Shown here: positions 17,428 to 26,346 of the stretch, piece after piece | How positions within the stretch are numbered: the stretch's first letter is position 1 | Layout: every line of letters starts with the position of its first letter | NCBI GenBank assembly: GCA_947388185.1 | Contig: CANDQP010000009.1 | Coordinates: forward strand, 1 to 46,224 | Length of the DNA stretch: 46,224 bases | Origin: an uncultured Dorea sp. | Lineage (GTDB): Bacteria > Bacillota > Clostridia > Lachnospirales > Lachnospiraceae | Direction: 5' to 3' | Translations under genes and position numbers: made by a program | The notes under the pieces: generated by a model | What the model was told of the DNA's origin: nothing | Seen by the model: only the letters and a program-made list of their open reading frames with translations | Databases searched by the model: none

Positions 17428-18111
17428 ATGGAAATATTAAGAATTGAGAACCTTTGTAAGGTATACGGGGAAGGAGAGAACGCGGTGCATGCGCTTAACG
17501 GCGTATCATTTACCGCCAACAGGGGGGAATTCATCTCGATCGTCGGGTCGTCCGGGTCGGGCAAATCGACGCTTCTGCACATGATCGGCGGGGTGGACCG
17601 GCCAACCTCCGGGAAGGTGTCCGTCCAGGGGATCGACGTCTATGCGCAGGATGAAGAGGAGCTTGCGATCTTCCGCAGGCGGCAGGTGGGACTGATCTAT
17701 CAGTTCTATAATCTGATCCCCGTGCTGAATGTGCGGGAGAATATGATGCTTCCGGTGCTGATGGATGAAAGGAAGGTCAACGAGAACCGGATGGAGGAGC
17801 TGCTGGAGCTGTTAAAGCTTAAGAGCAGGGAAAGTCATCTACCCAACCAGCTCTCCGGCGGCCAGCAGCAGAGGGTGTCTATCGGGAGGGCGCTTCTGAA
17901 TGCGCCGGCGCTCCTTCTCGCGGATGAACCCACCGGGAATCTGGACAGCGAGAACAGCCGGGAGATCATGAAGCTTCTGCGGTACTCCAACGAGGTCTAC
18001 CATCAGACGGTGATCGTGATCACCCATGACGAGAATATCGCCCTTCAGGCGGATCGGATCATTGCGCTGGAAGATGGCCGGATCGTGAAAGACGAGGTGA
18101 TCCGGAGATGA
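17428..18111 (+). CDS. ABC transporter ATP-binding protein (MacB/LolD type)
   Basis: A 227-aa ATPase. Walker A GSSGSGKS is near residue 40, the Q-loop lies in GLIYQFYNLIPVLNV, the signature is SGGQQQR, Walker B with its extension is LLADEPTGNLDS, and the switch His is in VITHD. The open frame begins at a GTG (17419), but the ATG at 17428 has AAAGG 8 nt upstream. Its TGA overlaps the permease ATG, so the two subunits are coupled. There is no two-component system or membrane-fusion gene beside it, so the role (peptide or lipoprotein export, or stress resistance) is open. Confidence 0.93.
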   Translation: MEILRIENLCKVYGEGENAVHALNGVSFTANRGEFISIVGSSGSGKSTLLHMIGGVDRPTSGKVSVQGIDVYAQDEEELAIFRRRQVGLIYQFYNLIPVLNVRENMMLPVLMDERKVNENRMEELLELLKLKSRESHLPNQLSGGQQQRVSIGRALLNAPALLLADEPTGNLDSENSREIMKLLRYSNEVYHQTVIVITHDENIALQADRIIALEDGRIVKDEVIRR

Positions 18112-20738
18112 ATATTTTCTCAACGATTACGGCGAAGACTATGCGGGCAAACCGTGTCAGGACGATTGTGACCATCATCGGCGTGATCTTATCCACGGCT
18201 ATGATCACAGCGGTGGCGACTTTTGGGACCAGCTTCCAGAGATTCCTGGTGAATTACAGTATCGCCAGAGACGGGAACTGGCATGTGGCCGTCACAGATA
18301 CGGACCAGCTAAGCGCAGAGGAACTGGCCGGGCAGGAAGAGGTTGCAGGGACGGCAGAAATATCTGTCCTGGGGTATGCCCGATTTGAGCCGGTGCTTGA
18401 AAATTCTCCTAAAATGCCTTATCTCTATGTGCGCGCCTTATCCAGGGAGGCTCTGAAGATGCTTCCTGCAAAGATGAAGGAAGGAAGGCTTCCGAAGAAT
18501 GAGAATGAGATCGCTGTGCCGGCCGTGCTTCTGGCTAATGAGACAATGGGAGAGGAGACGAAGATCGGAGATACGCTGACACTGGAGCTTGGAGAGCGGT
18601 CCCTTAACGGGGAAAGGCTCGGCCAGAATGTCGGGTATATGGATGAAGAGTCCGGAGAACCGGAGACATTTATCCCCGGGGCAGCGAAAGAATTTACGGT
18701 GGTTGGAATCTACGACAGCTGGCCGAATACCTCTTACGCGGGTGCGGGATATGACGTACTGACAGGACCGACAGAAGAGAAGAGCGCATACCAGGATATA
18801 TTCATAGAGATGAAGCAGCCGCGGCAGGTATTTGATTTCGCGGAGGAGCATTTATCCAAGGCGGGGATACAGGTCATGTATAACGAAAGCCTCCTAAGAT
18901 GGCTTGGAATAGTGGATAATTCCAATCTGACTACGGTGATGGGGGGATTATCCGTGATTCTGATCATTGTGATCATGGCAGGGTCGATCACCCTGATCTA
19001 CAATGCATTCTCCATCTCCCTACGGGAGCGAACCGTACAGTTCGGGCTCTTATCATCGATCGGTGCAACGAAGAAGCAGCTTCGCCGTGCGATGCGGTAT
19101 GAGGCATTCTTCGTAAGCGTGGTTGGGATTCCGCTGGGTATCCTGGCAGGAGTCGGCGGTATCGGGGTGACGCTCCATTACATCGGTAAGGACCTGACCC
19201 AATGGATTCATGGGACGAAGACGGGTATCCCGCTGTATGTGCCGGTCTGGGCCATCGCCGTGGCGGCGGCGACTGCCTTTGTTACCATCATGATCTCGGT
19301 GTGGATCCCGTCAAGGAGGATCAGGAAGATCACGCCTATGGAGGCGATCCGTTCCAGCACAGACATCCGGATCAGACCCAATGAGGTCAGGACCAGAGGG
19401 TGGGTGACTGCTCTGTTCGGCCTTGAAGGGATGATGGCGCAGAAGAATTACAGGCGGGACAGAAGAAAATACCGCGCCACGGTGGTGTCATTGACTATGA
19501 GTATCGGGCTTTTCACAGCGGCGGGGCTTTTCAACCTGTATCTGATGAAGACAGGGATGTTCGTGATGGATGTGCCTGAGACGGATCTGGCGTATACGCT
19601 CTATGGCCGGGTGAATGAACAAGATAAGGATGTGAGGGAGGTTCTTGGGAGTACGGAAGGCGTTCTGTCCGTAGACGTTCATTACAGGGAGTCATTCGTG
19701 TTTTTGCTGCCGGAAGAATGGGTGCAGACAAAAACATTGGGCTATTATGTACAGGATTTCTCATCGGAAACGGCTGTGGACGTAGTTACAAACAGGAACA
19801 CGGAAGGGAAGGTATATGTCAGCGGCACCATGGTGATCCTTGAGGATGATGATTTCATCCGGTTTGCAAAGCAGCAGAAGGCAGACGTATCTAAGTACCA
19901 GGACAGCGATCATATCCGAGTGATATATCTGAATTCGGCAAAGCAGTATAATCCGGAGACAGAGCGCTACGAGAAGCAGAAGATCTACCCTGAGGAAGCA
20001 GGGGGTGTGATGGACAGCGGGTTCCTGGAATACAGTGAAGAAGGAGACTCTGCAGAGCTTAAGCAGACGTTTCAGATCGAGTTTGGAGATGCCGCCGAAG
20101 AGGTGCCGGAGAATCTGGGTGAGTATGGAGACCGTCCGGTGATGTTCCTGCCGGAAAGCATGTACCGGAAATTCATGGAAGAGTTTCAGGAGGACTGGAT
20201 GAATGCGGTCTATGGGATCCGGTGCGGGGATGTAACGGAAACGTATGAGAAGCTGGAGGTGAAACTGTCGGAGAGTAATCTGAGCGGATATCTGGAGAAC
20301 AGGAGAGAAGCGTATGAGACGGACCGGAATACCATCATCGCGGTCAAGGTGCTGACTTATGGCTTCGTGATACTGATCTCTCTGATCGCGGCGGCCAATG
20401 TATTCCATACCATCTCCACGAATCTGATGCTTAGGCGCAAGGAATTCGCCATGCTGCGGTCTATGGGGATGTCCCCGAAGAAATTCAGGAAGATGATGAA
20501 TTACGAGTGCCTGATCTATGGGGGCAGATCTCTGATCTATGGCTTCGTGTTCACGCTTATGATCAGTGCGGCGCTGCAAAGAAGTATCGGCGCGGGGGCA
20601 GATGTAAGCTTCCTGATCCCCTGGGGATATCTTGCGGCAGCGGCGGCGGGGGTATTTGGAGTGGTGTTCCTGACAATGATGTATATTATGCGTGTGATCC
20701 GCAGGAATAATATCGTGGAAGAGCTGAAGATGAATTAG
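18108..20738 (+). CDS. ABC transporter permease, FtsX family, two-module form
   Basis: An 876-aa membrane protein with two FtsX-like modules. One helix near residues 15-38 is followed by a MacB-like outside domain (about 40-270), then three helices (about 280-305, 330-360, 380-405). A second half starts with a helix near 455-475, has another outside domain (about 480-735), and ends in three helices (about 740-765, 795-820, 830-860). IPSRRIRKITPMEAIR is the typical cytoplasmic segment after a module. The length and duplication match the exporters of Firmicutes that move peptides or act on lipids. ATGA overlap with the ATPase. Confidence 0.9.
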   Translation: MNIFSTITAKTMRANRVRTIVTIIGVILSTAMITAVATFGTSFQRFLVNYSIARDGNWHVAVTDTDQLSAEELAGQEEVAGTAEISVLGYARFEPVLENSPKMPYLYVRALSREALKMLPAKMKEGRLPKNENEIAVPAVLLANETMGEETKIGDTLTLELGERSLNGERLGQNVGYMDEESGEPETFIPGAAKEFTVVGIYDSWPNTSYAGAGYDVLTGPTEEKSAYQDIFIEMKQPRQVFDFAEEHLSKAGIQVMYNESLLRWLGIVDNSNLTTVMGGLSVILIIVIMAGSITLIYNAFSISLRERTVQFGLLSSIGATKKQLRRAMRYEAFFVSVVGIPLGILAGVGGIGVTLHYIGKDLTQWIHGTKTGIPLYVPVWAIAVAAATAFVTIMISVWIPSRRIRKITPMEAIRSSTDIRIRPNEVRTRGWVTALFGLEGMMAQKNYRRDRRKYRATVVSLTMSIGLFTAAGLFNLYLMKTGMFVMDVPETDLAYTLYGRVNEQDKDVREVLGSTEGVLSVDVHYRESFVFLLPEEWVQTKTLGYYVQDFSSETAVDVVTNRNTEGKVYVSGTMVILEDDDFIRFAKQQKADVSKYQDSDHIRVIYLNSAKQYNPETERYEKQKIYPEEAGGVMDSGFLEYSEEGDSAELKQTFQIEFGDAAEEVPENLGEYGDRPVMFLPESMYRKFMEEFQEDWMNAVYGIRCGDVTETYEKLEVKLSESNLSGYLENRREAYETDRNTIIAVKVLTYGFVILISLIAAANVFHTISTNLMLRRKEFAMLRSMGMSPKKFRKMMNYECLIYGGRSLIYGFVFTLMISAALQRSIGAGADVSFLIPWGYLAAAAAGVFGVVFLTMMYIMRVIRRNNIVEELKMN

Positions 20739-20769
20739 TGTGCGGCTGCCGTTTGCAGACAGAACTCCA

Positions 20770-20811
20770 ATCTCCCGGCGGGAATCTTCGGATATGTTCC
20801 CGCCGGGAGAT
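20770..20811. terminator. Bidirectional hairpin between convergent genes
   Basis: A perfect 15-bp stem, very GC-rich (20770-20784 with 20797-20811), with a 12-nt loop, lies between the + strand permease and the - strand acetyltransferase, 31 nt after the first stop and 11 nt from the second. T-runs are weak on both sides, but position and stability fit a shared terminator. Confidence 0.75.
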
Positions 20812-20822
20812 CTTTACAGCGA

Positions 20823-21443
20823 TTACTTCAGAGAATCGTAATCGATCTCCTTATCCTTATAGTAGTATTTCCTGTCGTGCTCGTTGATCTCGCGTACGAC
20901 CCTGCATGGATTCCCGACCGCCAATACATTGGCAGGCAGATCCTTCGTGACGATACTTCCTGCGCCGACTACTGTATTATCGCCGATGGTAATGCCCGGC
21001 AATACGACGACTCCGGCTCCAAGCCAGCAGTTCCTGCCGATGCGGACAGGCATGTTATATTGGTAGTAGGAGGCTCCCCGCAATTCGGGCAGGATGGGAT
21101 GGCCGGCCGTGGCGATGGTCACGTTAGGTGCGAACATGGTATAATCCCCTACATAAATGTGTGTGTCGTCCACCAGCGTCAGGTTGAAGTTAGCATAGAT
21201 TCCTTTCCCGAAATGTACGAAGGCGCCGCTCTGGTTAGCATGAAGGGGCGGCTCAATGTAGCAGTTCTCGCCGATCTCGGCAAACATTTTCTTCAACAGG
21301 GCCTGACGTTTCTCGCCCTCGCCTGGCCTGGAGGTGTTGAAATCATACAGCATTTCCAAGCGCAGGGTCTGCTCATTCATAATCTCGTCGTCTCCCGGCA
21401 GATAGAGTTCTCCGGTATGCATCCGTTCCTTCATTGTGCTCAT
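20823..21443 (-). CDS. Sugar O-acetyltransferase (maltose/galactoside acetyltransferase family)
   Basis: A 206-aa left-handed beta-helix enzyme that moves acetyl from acetyl-CoA to a sugar hydroxyl. The N-terminal cap (KERMHTGELYLPGDDEI, then RLEMLYDFN) is typical of Maa/LacA. Catalytic His lies in TAGHP, and hexapeptide repeats run through IGRNCWLGAGVVVLPGITIG and VVGAGSIVTKDL. It ends with GNPCRVVREI. This is the only clear gene on the - strand. TCCTCCT at 21451-21457 is its ribosome site read on this strand. The natural substrate is unknown; the family is often a housekeeping detoxifier of non-metabolised sugars. Confidence 0.93.
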   Translation of the reverse strand: MSTMKERMHTGELYLPGDDEIMNEQTLRLEMLYDFNTSRPGEGEKRQALLKKMFAEIGENCYIEPPLHANQSGAFVHFGKGIYANFNLTLVDDTHIYVGDYTMFAPNVTIATAGHPILPELRGASYYQYNMPVRIGRNCWLGAGVVVLPGITIGDNTVVGAGSIVTKDLPANVLAVGNPCRVVREINEHDRKYYYKDKEIDYDSLK

Positions 21444-21520
21444 AATAAATTCCTCCTGTTAGTTCTGCAGTTGTCTTATGATAAGGTTCTTCAAGAATTC
21501 CCCGGTATGGATTTAAAATC

Positions 21521-21549
21521 ATCATAGCATATTCCAATGTGTATGTCCA
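21521..21549 (-). promoter_or_regulatory. Sigma-A promoter for the acetyltransferase
   Basis: On the - strand TGGACA (21549-21544) and TATGAT (21526-21521) are 17 bp apart, about 80 nt before the acetyltransferase start. Both boxes are one base off consensus. Confidence 0.6.
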
Positions 21550-21586
21550 TATGGGGTATCCCGCACAGACTGATTGAATTCTTCAC

Positions 21587-21615
21587 TTGTCTTACGCATA
21601 CTGTCGATGTAAAAT
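21587..21615 (+). promoter_or_regulatory. Sigma-A promoter for the first AAA/PD-(D/E)XK gene
   Basis: TTGTCT (21587-21592) and TAAAAT (21610-21615) have 17-bp spacing and lie 30 nt before the ATG. The opposite promoter for the acetyltransferase is about 40 bp away, so this is a divergent control region. Confidence 0.5.
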
Positions 21616-21645
21616 AGAGAAGAAAGAATATGGGGAGGTGGGAGT

Positions 21646-23253
21646 ATGGGCAGTTATTTGAATTCCGGGAACAAGGGATTCCAGGAGAGTCTGAATTCTG
21701 CGATTTATGTAGATAAAACCGGGCTTATCGCAAGGATGAACGCTGTTCTGGACACACAGCAGAAGTTTGTCTGTGTCAGCCGCCCAAGACGGTTTGGAAA
21801 ATCTGTGGCGGCAAATATGCTGGCGGCTTATTATAATCAGGATGAAGATTCTGCAAAGTTATTTGAGGACTTAGAGATCAGTCAGTCAGAAACATATAGA
21901 AAACACTTAAATAAATATGATGTCATCAAGATCAATATGCAGGACTTTTTAAGTATGGCCGGTAATGTGGACGAGATGCTGTCCATGCTTTGCAAATACC
22001 TTATTTTTGATTTGACAGACTATTTCACGGAGATTCCTTTCAGGGATAATAATAATTTGATCCAGGTGATGAAGGATATTTTTGCCCGGACAAAGAGGCC
22101 TTTTATCATCCTGATTGACGAATGGGACTGTCTTTTCCGTGAATACCAACAGGACGGGGACGCCCAGAAGAAGTATCTTGATTTTCTCCGTGCCTGGCTG
22201 AAGGACAAGGAATACGTGGCGTTAGCCTATATGACCGGAATCCTTCCAATCAAGAAATATGGTTCACATTCTGCTTTGAATATGTTTACCGAGTTTTCCA
22301 TGACAGATCCGGGTAATCTGGCAGAATATTTCGGATTTACGGAAGAAGAAGTTAAGGCGCTCTGCGCAAAGTATGAGATGAGTTTCGAGGAAATGAAGGC
22401 ATGGTATGACGGCTACCGGCTTGTAACGCATACAAAAGATGGAGATAAATGTTATTACATGTATAATCCTAAATCAGTAGTGGAAGCTCTGATGCGGCAC
22501 AAATTCGGCACATACTGGAACCGGACGGAGACTTATGAGGCGCTTAAGATCTATATTCAGATGGATATGGACGGACTGAAAGATGCAGTAGTCCGGATGC
22601 TGGCAAGAGAAGAGATCCGAATTAATACAGGGACTTTCGAGAATGATATGACAACATTTGCGACGAAGGACGATGTCTTAACATTGTTGGTGCATCTGGG
22701 ATATCTGACTTTTGACGGTACCAGGGAAACTGTCGCCATCCCGAATAAGGAAGTTTCACAAGAATATGTGAATGCGATCAGCACTATGGACTGGCAGGAG
22801 GTGATCCATTCCGTAGAGGCTTCCAGGAAGCTTCTGACATCATTGTGGGAGATGGATAGTCAGGCTGTAGCAGAGGGCATTGACCGTGCGCACAGGGAGA
22901 TATCGATTCTTGAATATAACGATGAGAATTCTCTTAGCTGTACTGTCAATTTGGCGTTCTATTTTGCAAGAGAGTATTATACAATCATCAGGGAACTGCC
23001 AAGCGGAAAAGGATTCGCAGATATTTGTCTGATACCGCGTAAGCTCCATATGGATAAGCCGGCTGTAGTCATTGAATTAAAGTGGGATAAGGATGCTGCA
23101 GGAGCGATTGCGCAGATCAAGGATAAGAATTATGTGGATGCCCTGAGGGATTATGAGGGCAATCTGATTCTTGCGGGGATCAGCTATGACAGAAGGACTA
23201 AGGCGCATACCTGTGTGATCGAGAAAGTACAGAAAACAGAGACGCTCGGCTAG
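21646..23253 (+). CDS. AAA-ATPase-like / PD-(D/E)XK nuclease-like protein (DUF1703 family), copy 1
   Basis: A 535-aa protein of the family that joins an AAA-ATPase-like domain (PF09820 type) to a C-terminal PD-(D/E)XK nuclease-like domain (PF08011 type). The Walker A variant RPRRFGKS is at residues 46-53 and Walker B ILIDEWD has Asp158/Glu159. Near the C-terminus Asp459 (FADICLI) and the E-x-K of IELKW (Glu477, Lys479) give a complete nuclease-type active site. The family is very numerous in Lachnospiraceae and Bacteroidales and has no proven function. A second copy with the same plan lies at 26347-27975. GGGGAGGTGGGAG precedes the ATG. It has its own promoter. Confidence 0.9.
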   Translation: MGSYLNSGNKGFQESLNSAIYVDKTGLIARMNAVLDTQQKFVCVSRPRRFGKSVAANMLAAYYNQDEDSAKLFEDLEISQSETYRKHLNKYDVIKINMQDFLSMAGNVDEMLSMLCKYLIFDLTDYFTEIPFRDNNNLIQVMKDIFARTKRPFIILIDEWDCLFREYQQDGDAQKKYLDFLRAWLKDKEYVALAYMTGILPIKKYGSHSALNMFTEFSMTDPGNLAEYFGFTEEEVKALCAKYEMSFEEMKAWYDGYRLVTHTKDGDKCYYMYNPKSVVEALMRHKFGTYWNRTETYEALKIYIQMDMDGLKDAVVRMLAREEIRINTGTFENDMTTFATKDDVLTLLVHLGYLTFDGTRETVAIPNKEVSQEYVNAISTMDWQEVIHSVEASRKLLTSLWEMDSQAVAEGIDRAHREISILEYNDENSLSCTVNLAFYFAREYYTIIRELPSGKGFADICLIPRKLHMDKPAVVIELKWDKDAAGAIAQIKDKNYVDALRDYEGNLILAGISYDRRTKAHTCVIEKVQKTETLG

Positions 23254-23265
23254 ACAAAAGGCGGC

Positions 23266-23294
23266 TTGTTATTGAGAGTACTCTGTGATAGAAT
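23266..23294 (+). promoter_or_regulatory. Sigma-A promoter for the HAD hydrolase
   Basis: TTGTTA (23266-23271) and TAGAAT (23289-23294) with 17-bp spacing, 46 nt before the ATG at 23341. Confidence 0.55.
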
Positions 23295-23340
23295 GCATGT
23301 TAGGCATTGCAGTATAGTATGTTAAGGCAGGTACAGAAAT

Positions 23341-23997
23341 ATGAATGATAAGAGAAGCTATGATACATTTTTCTTCGATCTGGACGGGACATTGACAGAC
23401 TCATCTCTGGGTATTACGAATTCTGTGATCTACGCCCTGAGGAAATATGGTATCGAGGAGACGGACCGCACGAAGCTCTATCCCTTTATCGGGCCGCCGC
23501 TTACGGTGTCTTTTGAGAGATATTATGGGTTTTCAAAGGAGCAGTGTATAGAAGCTGTTGGTTACTATAGGGAGTACTACCGGGAGAAAGGACTCTTCGA
23601 GAACCGGGTCTACGACGGACTTGTGCCCGTGCTTGAAGAATTGAAGAGAAGAGGAATGACGCTGGTTGTTGCGACCTCTAAGCCGGAACCGTTCGCCAGG
23701 AAGATCATCGAACATTTCGGTCTGAATTCGTATTTTGACTATGTGGCGGGCATGGAGATGGACGGCGGACGCGGGACGAAGGAAGCGGTGATCCGCTATG
23801 CGCTTGACGCCTGCAGGATCACGGATAAGTCTAAGGTGCTGATGGTGGGAGACCGGGAGCATGATGTGATCGGGGCGAAGGCCGCGGGGATCGATTGTCT
23901 GGGGATCTTGTATGGATTCGGATCCAGGGAGGAGCTTCTGGAAGCCGGAGCCGATTACATAGAAGAGACGGCGGAGGGAATTCTTAAGTATTCCTGA
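23341..23997 (+). CDS. HAD-family hydrolase, phosphoglycolate-phosphatase-like
   Basis: A 218-aa cytoplasmic phosphatase of HAD subfamily IA. Motif I FFDLDGTLTDS has the nucleophile Asp13 and acid/base Asp15. Motif II is in VVATSKPE, motif III Lys is in the region after EMDGGRGTK, and motif IV is MVGDREHDV. A helical cap lies between motifs I and II. Length and motifs fit phosphoglycolate phosphatase, pyrophosphatase PpaX or a sugar phosphatase; the substrate cannot be settled. Its ribosome site is weak (AAGGCAGG about 12 nt upstream). It is a single gene between the DUF1703 protein and ilvN. Confidence 0.88.
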   Translation: MNDKRSYDTFFFDLDGTLTDSSLGITNSVIYALRKYGIEETDRTKLYPFIGPPLTVSFERYYGFSKEQCIEAVGYYREYYREKGLFENRVYDGLVPVLEELKRRGMTLVVATSKPEPFARKIIEHFGLNSYFDYVAGMEMDGGRGTKEAVIRYALDACRITDKSKVLMVGDREHDVIGAKAAGIDCLGILYGFGSREELLEAGADYIEETAEGILKYS

Positions 23998-24005
23998 TAT
24001 TTTAC

Positions 24006-24034
24006 TTGACAAAGGCAAAAGATATTGTTATGAT
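24006..24034 (+). promoter_or_regulatory. Strong sigma-A promoter of ilvN-ilvC
   Basis: TTGACA (24006-24011, perfect) and TATGAT (24029-24034) with 17-bp spacing, the best promoter in the window. The predicted start (about 24041) lies inside the palindrome at 24036-24061. Confidence 0.85.
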
Positions 24035-24035
24035 T

Positions 24036-24061
24036 AAAAAACAGAACGCACTCTGTTTTTT
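24036..24061. promoter_or_regulatory. Palindrome over the ilvN transcription start
   Basis: AAAAAACAGA (24036-24045) and TCTGTTTTTT (24052-24061) are perfectly complementary with a 6-nt spacer. The dyad starts 2 nt after the -10 box. As DNA it could be a repressor operator. As RNA only ACAGA...TCTGT plus six T would be in the transcript, resembling a very short early terminator. No T-box or leucine-type leader peptide was seen. Confidence 0.5.
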
Positions 24062-24097
24062 GGATAATATTATTTTATTATAAGAAAGAGGTGCATT

Positions 24098-24595
24098 ATG
24101 CAAAGAGTTTATTCATTGATCGTTGATAACACCACCGGTGTGTTAAGCCGGATATCCGGTCTGTTCAGCCGGCGCGGATACAGTATTGACAGCATTACCG
24201 CCGGTGTGACGGCTGATCCCAGATTCACAAGGATCACGATCGTCGCGTCCGGGGACGAGCTGATCTTATCCCAGATCGAGAAGCAGGTCAGGAAGTTAGA
24301 GGATGTGATACAGATCAAGGTGTTAAAGCCGGAGGAATCGGTTTACCGTGAACTGATCATGATCAAGGTCCGTGCCAATGCGGCGGAGCGGGCAGAGATC
24401 ATCTCGGTTGCGGATATTTTCCGTGCTAAGATCGTAGACGTGGAGACGGGTTCGCTGATGATCGAGCTTACAGGTAACCAGTCGAAGCTGGAGGCTTTTC
24501 TGAACCTGTTGGACGGCTATGAGATCTTAGAGCTTGCAAGAACGGGAATTACAGGACTGTCCCGCGGAAGCAAGGATGTTACATATATTGACTGA
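24098..24595 (+). CDS. ilvN: Acetolactate synthase small (regulatory) subunit
   Basis: A 165-aa regulatory subunit with an N-terminal ACT domain (RVYSLIVDNTTGVLSRISG, then FSRRGYSIDSITAG) and the family C-terminal domain (ELIMIKVRA to the end). It binds the catalytic subunit, activates it and gives valine feedback in the first common step of branched-chain amino acid synthesis. AAAGAGGTG precedes the ATG. No catalytic ilvB gene lies beside it; the gene before is a HAD phosphatase and the next is ilvC 100 nt downstream. It has its own strong promoter. Confidence 0.95.
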   Translation: MQRVYSLIVDNTTGVLSRISGLFSRRGYSIDSITAGVTADPRFTRITIVASGDELILSQIEKQVRKLEDVIQIKVLKPEESVYRELIMIKVRANAAERAEIISVADIFRAKIVDVETGSLMIELTGNQSKLEAFLNLLDGYEILELARTGITGLSRGSKDVTYID

Positions 24596-24602
24596 CTGTA
24601 AA

Positions 24603-25706
<1,104 letters not shown>

Positions 25707-25716
25707 TCATGATAAG

Positions 25717-25755
25717 AAACGCACATCCCGAGTGTTAAGGGGGATGTGCGTTTTT
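25717..25755 (+). terminator. Intrinsic terminator after ilvC
   Basis: AAACGCACATCCC (25717-25729) pairs perfectly with GGGATGTGCGTTT (25741-25753); the run of T continues to 25755. It ends the ilvN-ilvC unit. Confidence 0.92.
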
Positions 25756-25853
25756 CGGTATGCTGCTTTGCCGGACACTTTGCCGAATCGAATGGAAGGA
25801 ATAGAAATATGTGCATGAGTATGTTAGAATAAACCTAAGGGAGGGATTAGGAA

Positions 25854-26309
25854 ATGATGATAAAAACAAAGTTCGGAAAGACAATGCAGATTTTAAGTGT
25901 TTTATGTCTGACAGCATCTACTTTATTCTTAGTGGTCGGATGGAATCAGATACCGGCAAAGGTGCCGGGGCATTATAACTTTGCGGGAGAGGCGGACTCC
26001 ATGACGGGAAAAGGGACTTTGATCCTTATACCTGTCTTGAATTGGCTGATGTATCTGGGAATATCCGCACTGGAGCACTTCCCGCAGGTGTGGAATACCG
26101 GCGTAGAGATCACTGCACAGAATCGAGAAAGAGTGTATCGGGTTCTGTATCACATGATCGTCAGCATGAAATTGTCTGTAGTGTTGATCTTTTCTTTCAT
26201 GACCGTCTGGCATGAAAACTATATGCCATCCTGGTTTTTTACAGCGGCGATGCTGCTGACATTTGGGCCGATGTTATTTTTCTTGATTCAGTTGTGGAGA
26301 GTCAGATAG
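25854..26309 (+). CDS. DUF1648-type small membrane protein
   Basis: A 151-aa membrane protein. A first helix (about residues 11-28) is followed by WNQIPAKVPGHYNFAGEADSMTGK, the DUF1648 pattern (W-x-x-IP-x-x-P-x-H-x-x-x-x-G). Then come helices at about 54-70, 97-117 and 127-147. Longer DUF1648 relatives include SdpI, an immunity protein, but this protein has only the small unit and the immunity role is not shown. AGGGAGGGA precedes tandem ATG codons at 25854 and 25857. It lies before the second AAA/PD-(D/E)XK gene with a 37-nt gap. Confidence 0.75.
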   Translation: MMIKTKFGKTMQILSVLCLTASTLFLVVGWNQIPAKVPGHYNFAGEADSMTGKGTLILIPVLNWLMYLGISALEHFPQVWNTGVEITAQNRERVYRVLYHMIVSMKLSVVLIFSFMTVWHENYMPSWFFTAAMLLTFGPMLFFLIQLWRVR

Positions 26310-26346
26310 GGGAATTGATCACACTTAAAATGCCGGAGGTGAGACT

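Noticed and set aside
19761-20579. 272-codon open frame on the - strand inside the FtsX permease
   Set aside because: His/Arg-rich shadow of a well-supported gene, with no ribosome site or family pattern.
20877-21527. 216-codon open frame on the + strand opposite the acetyltransferase
   Set aside because: The opposite strand encodes clear hexapeptide repeats; this frame runs through its promoter and ribosome site.
23998-24097. T-box or leader-peptide attenuator before ilvN
   Set aside because: The leader is too short, and no T-box sequence or run of Leu/Val/Ile codons is present.
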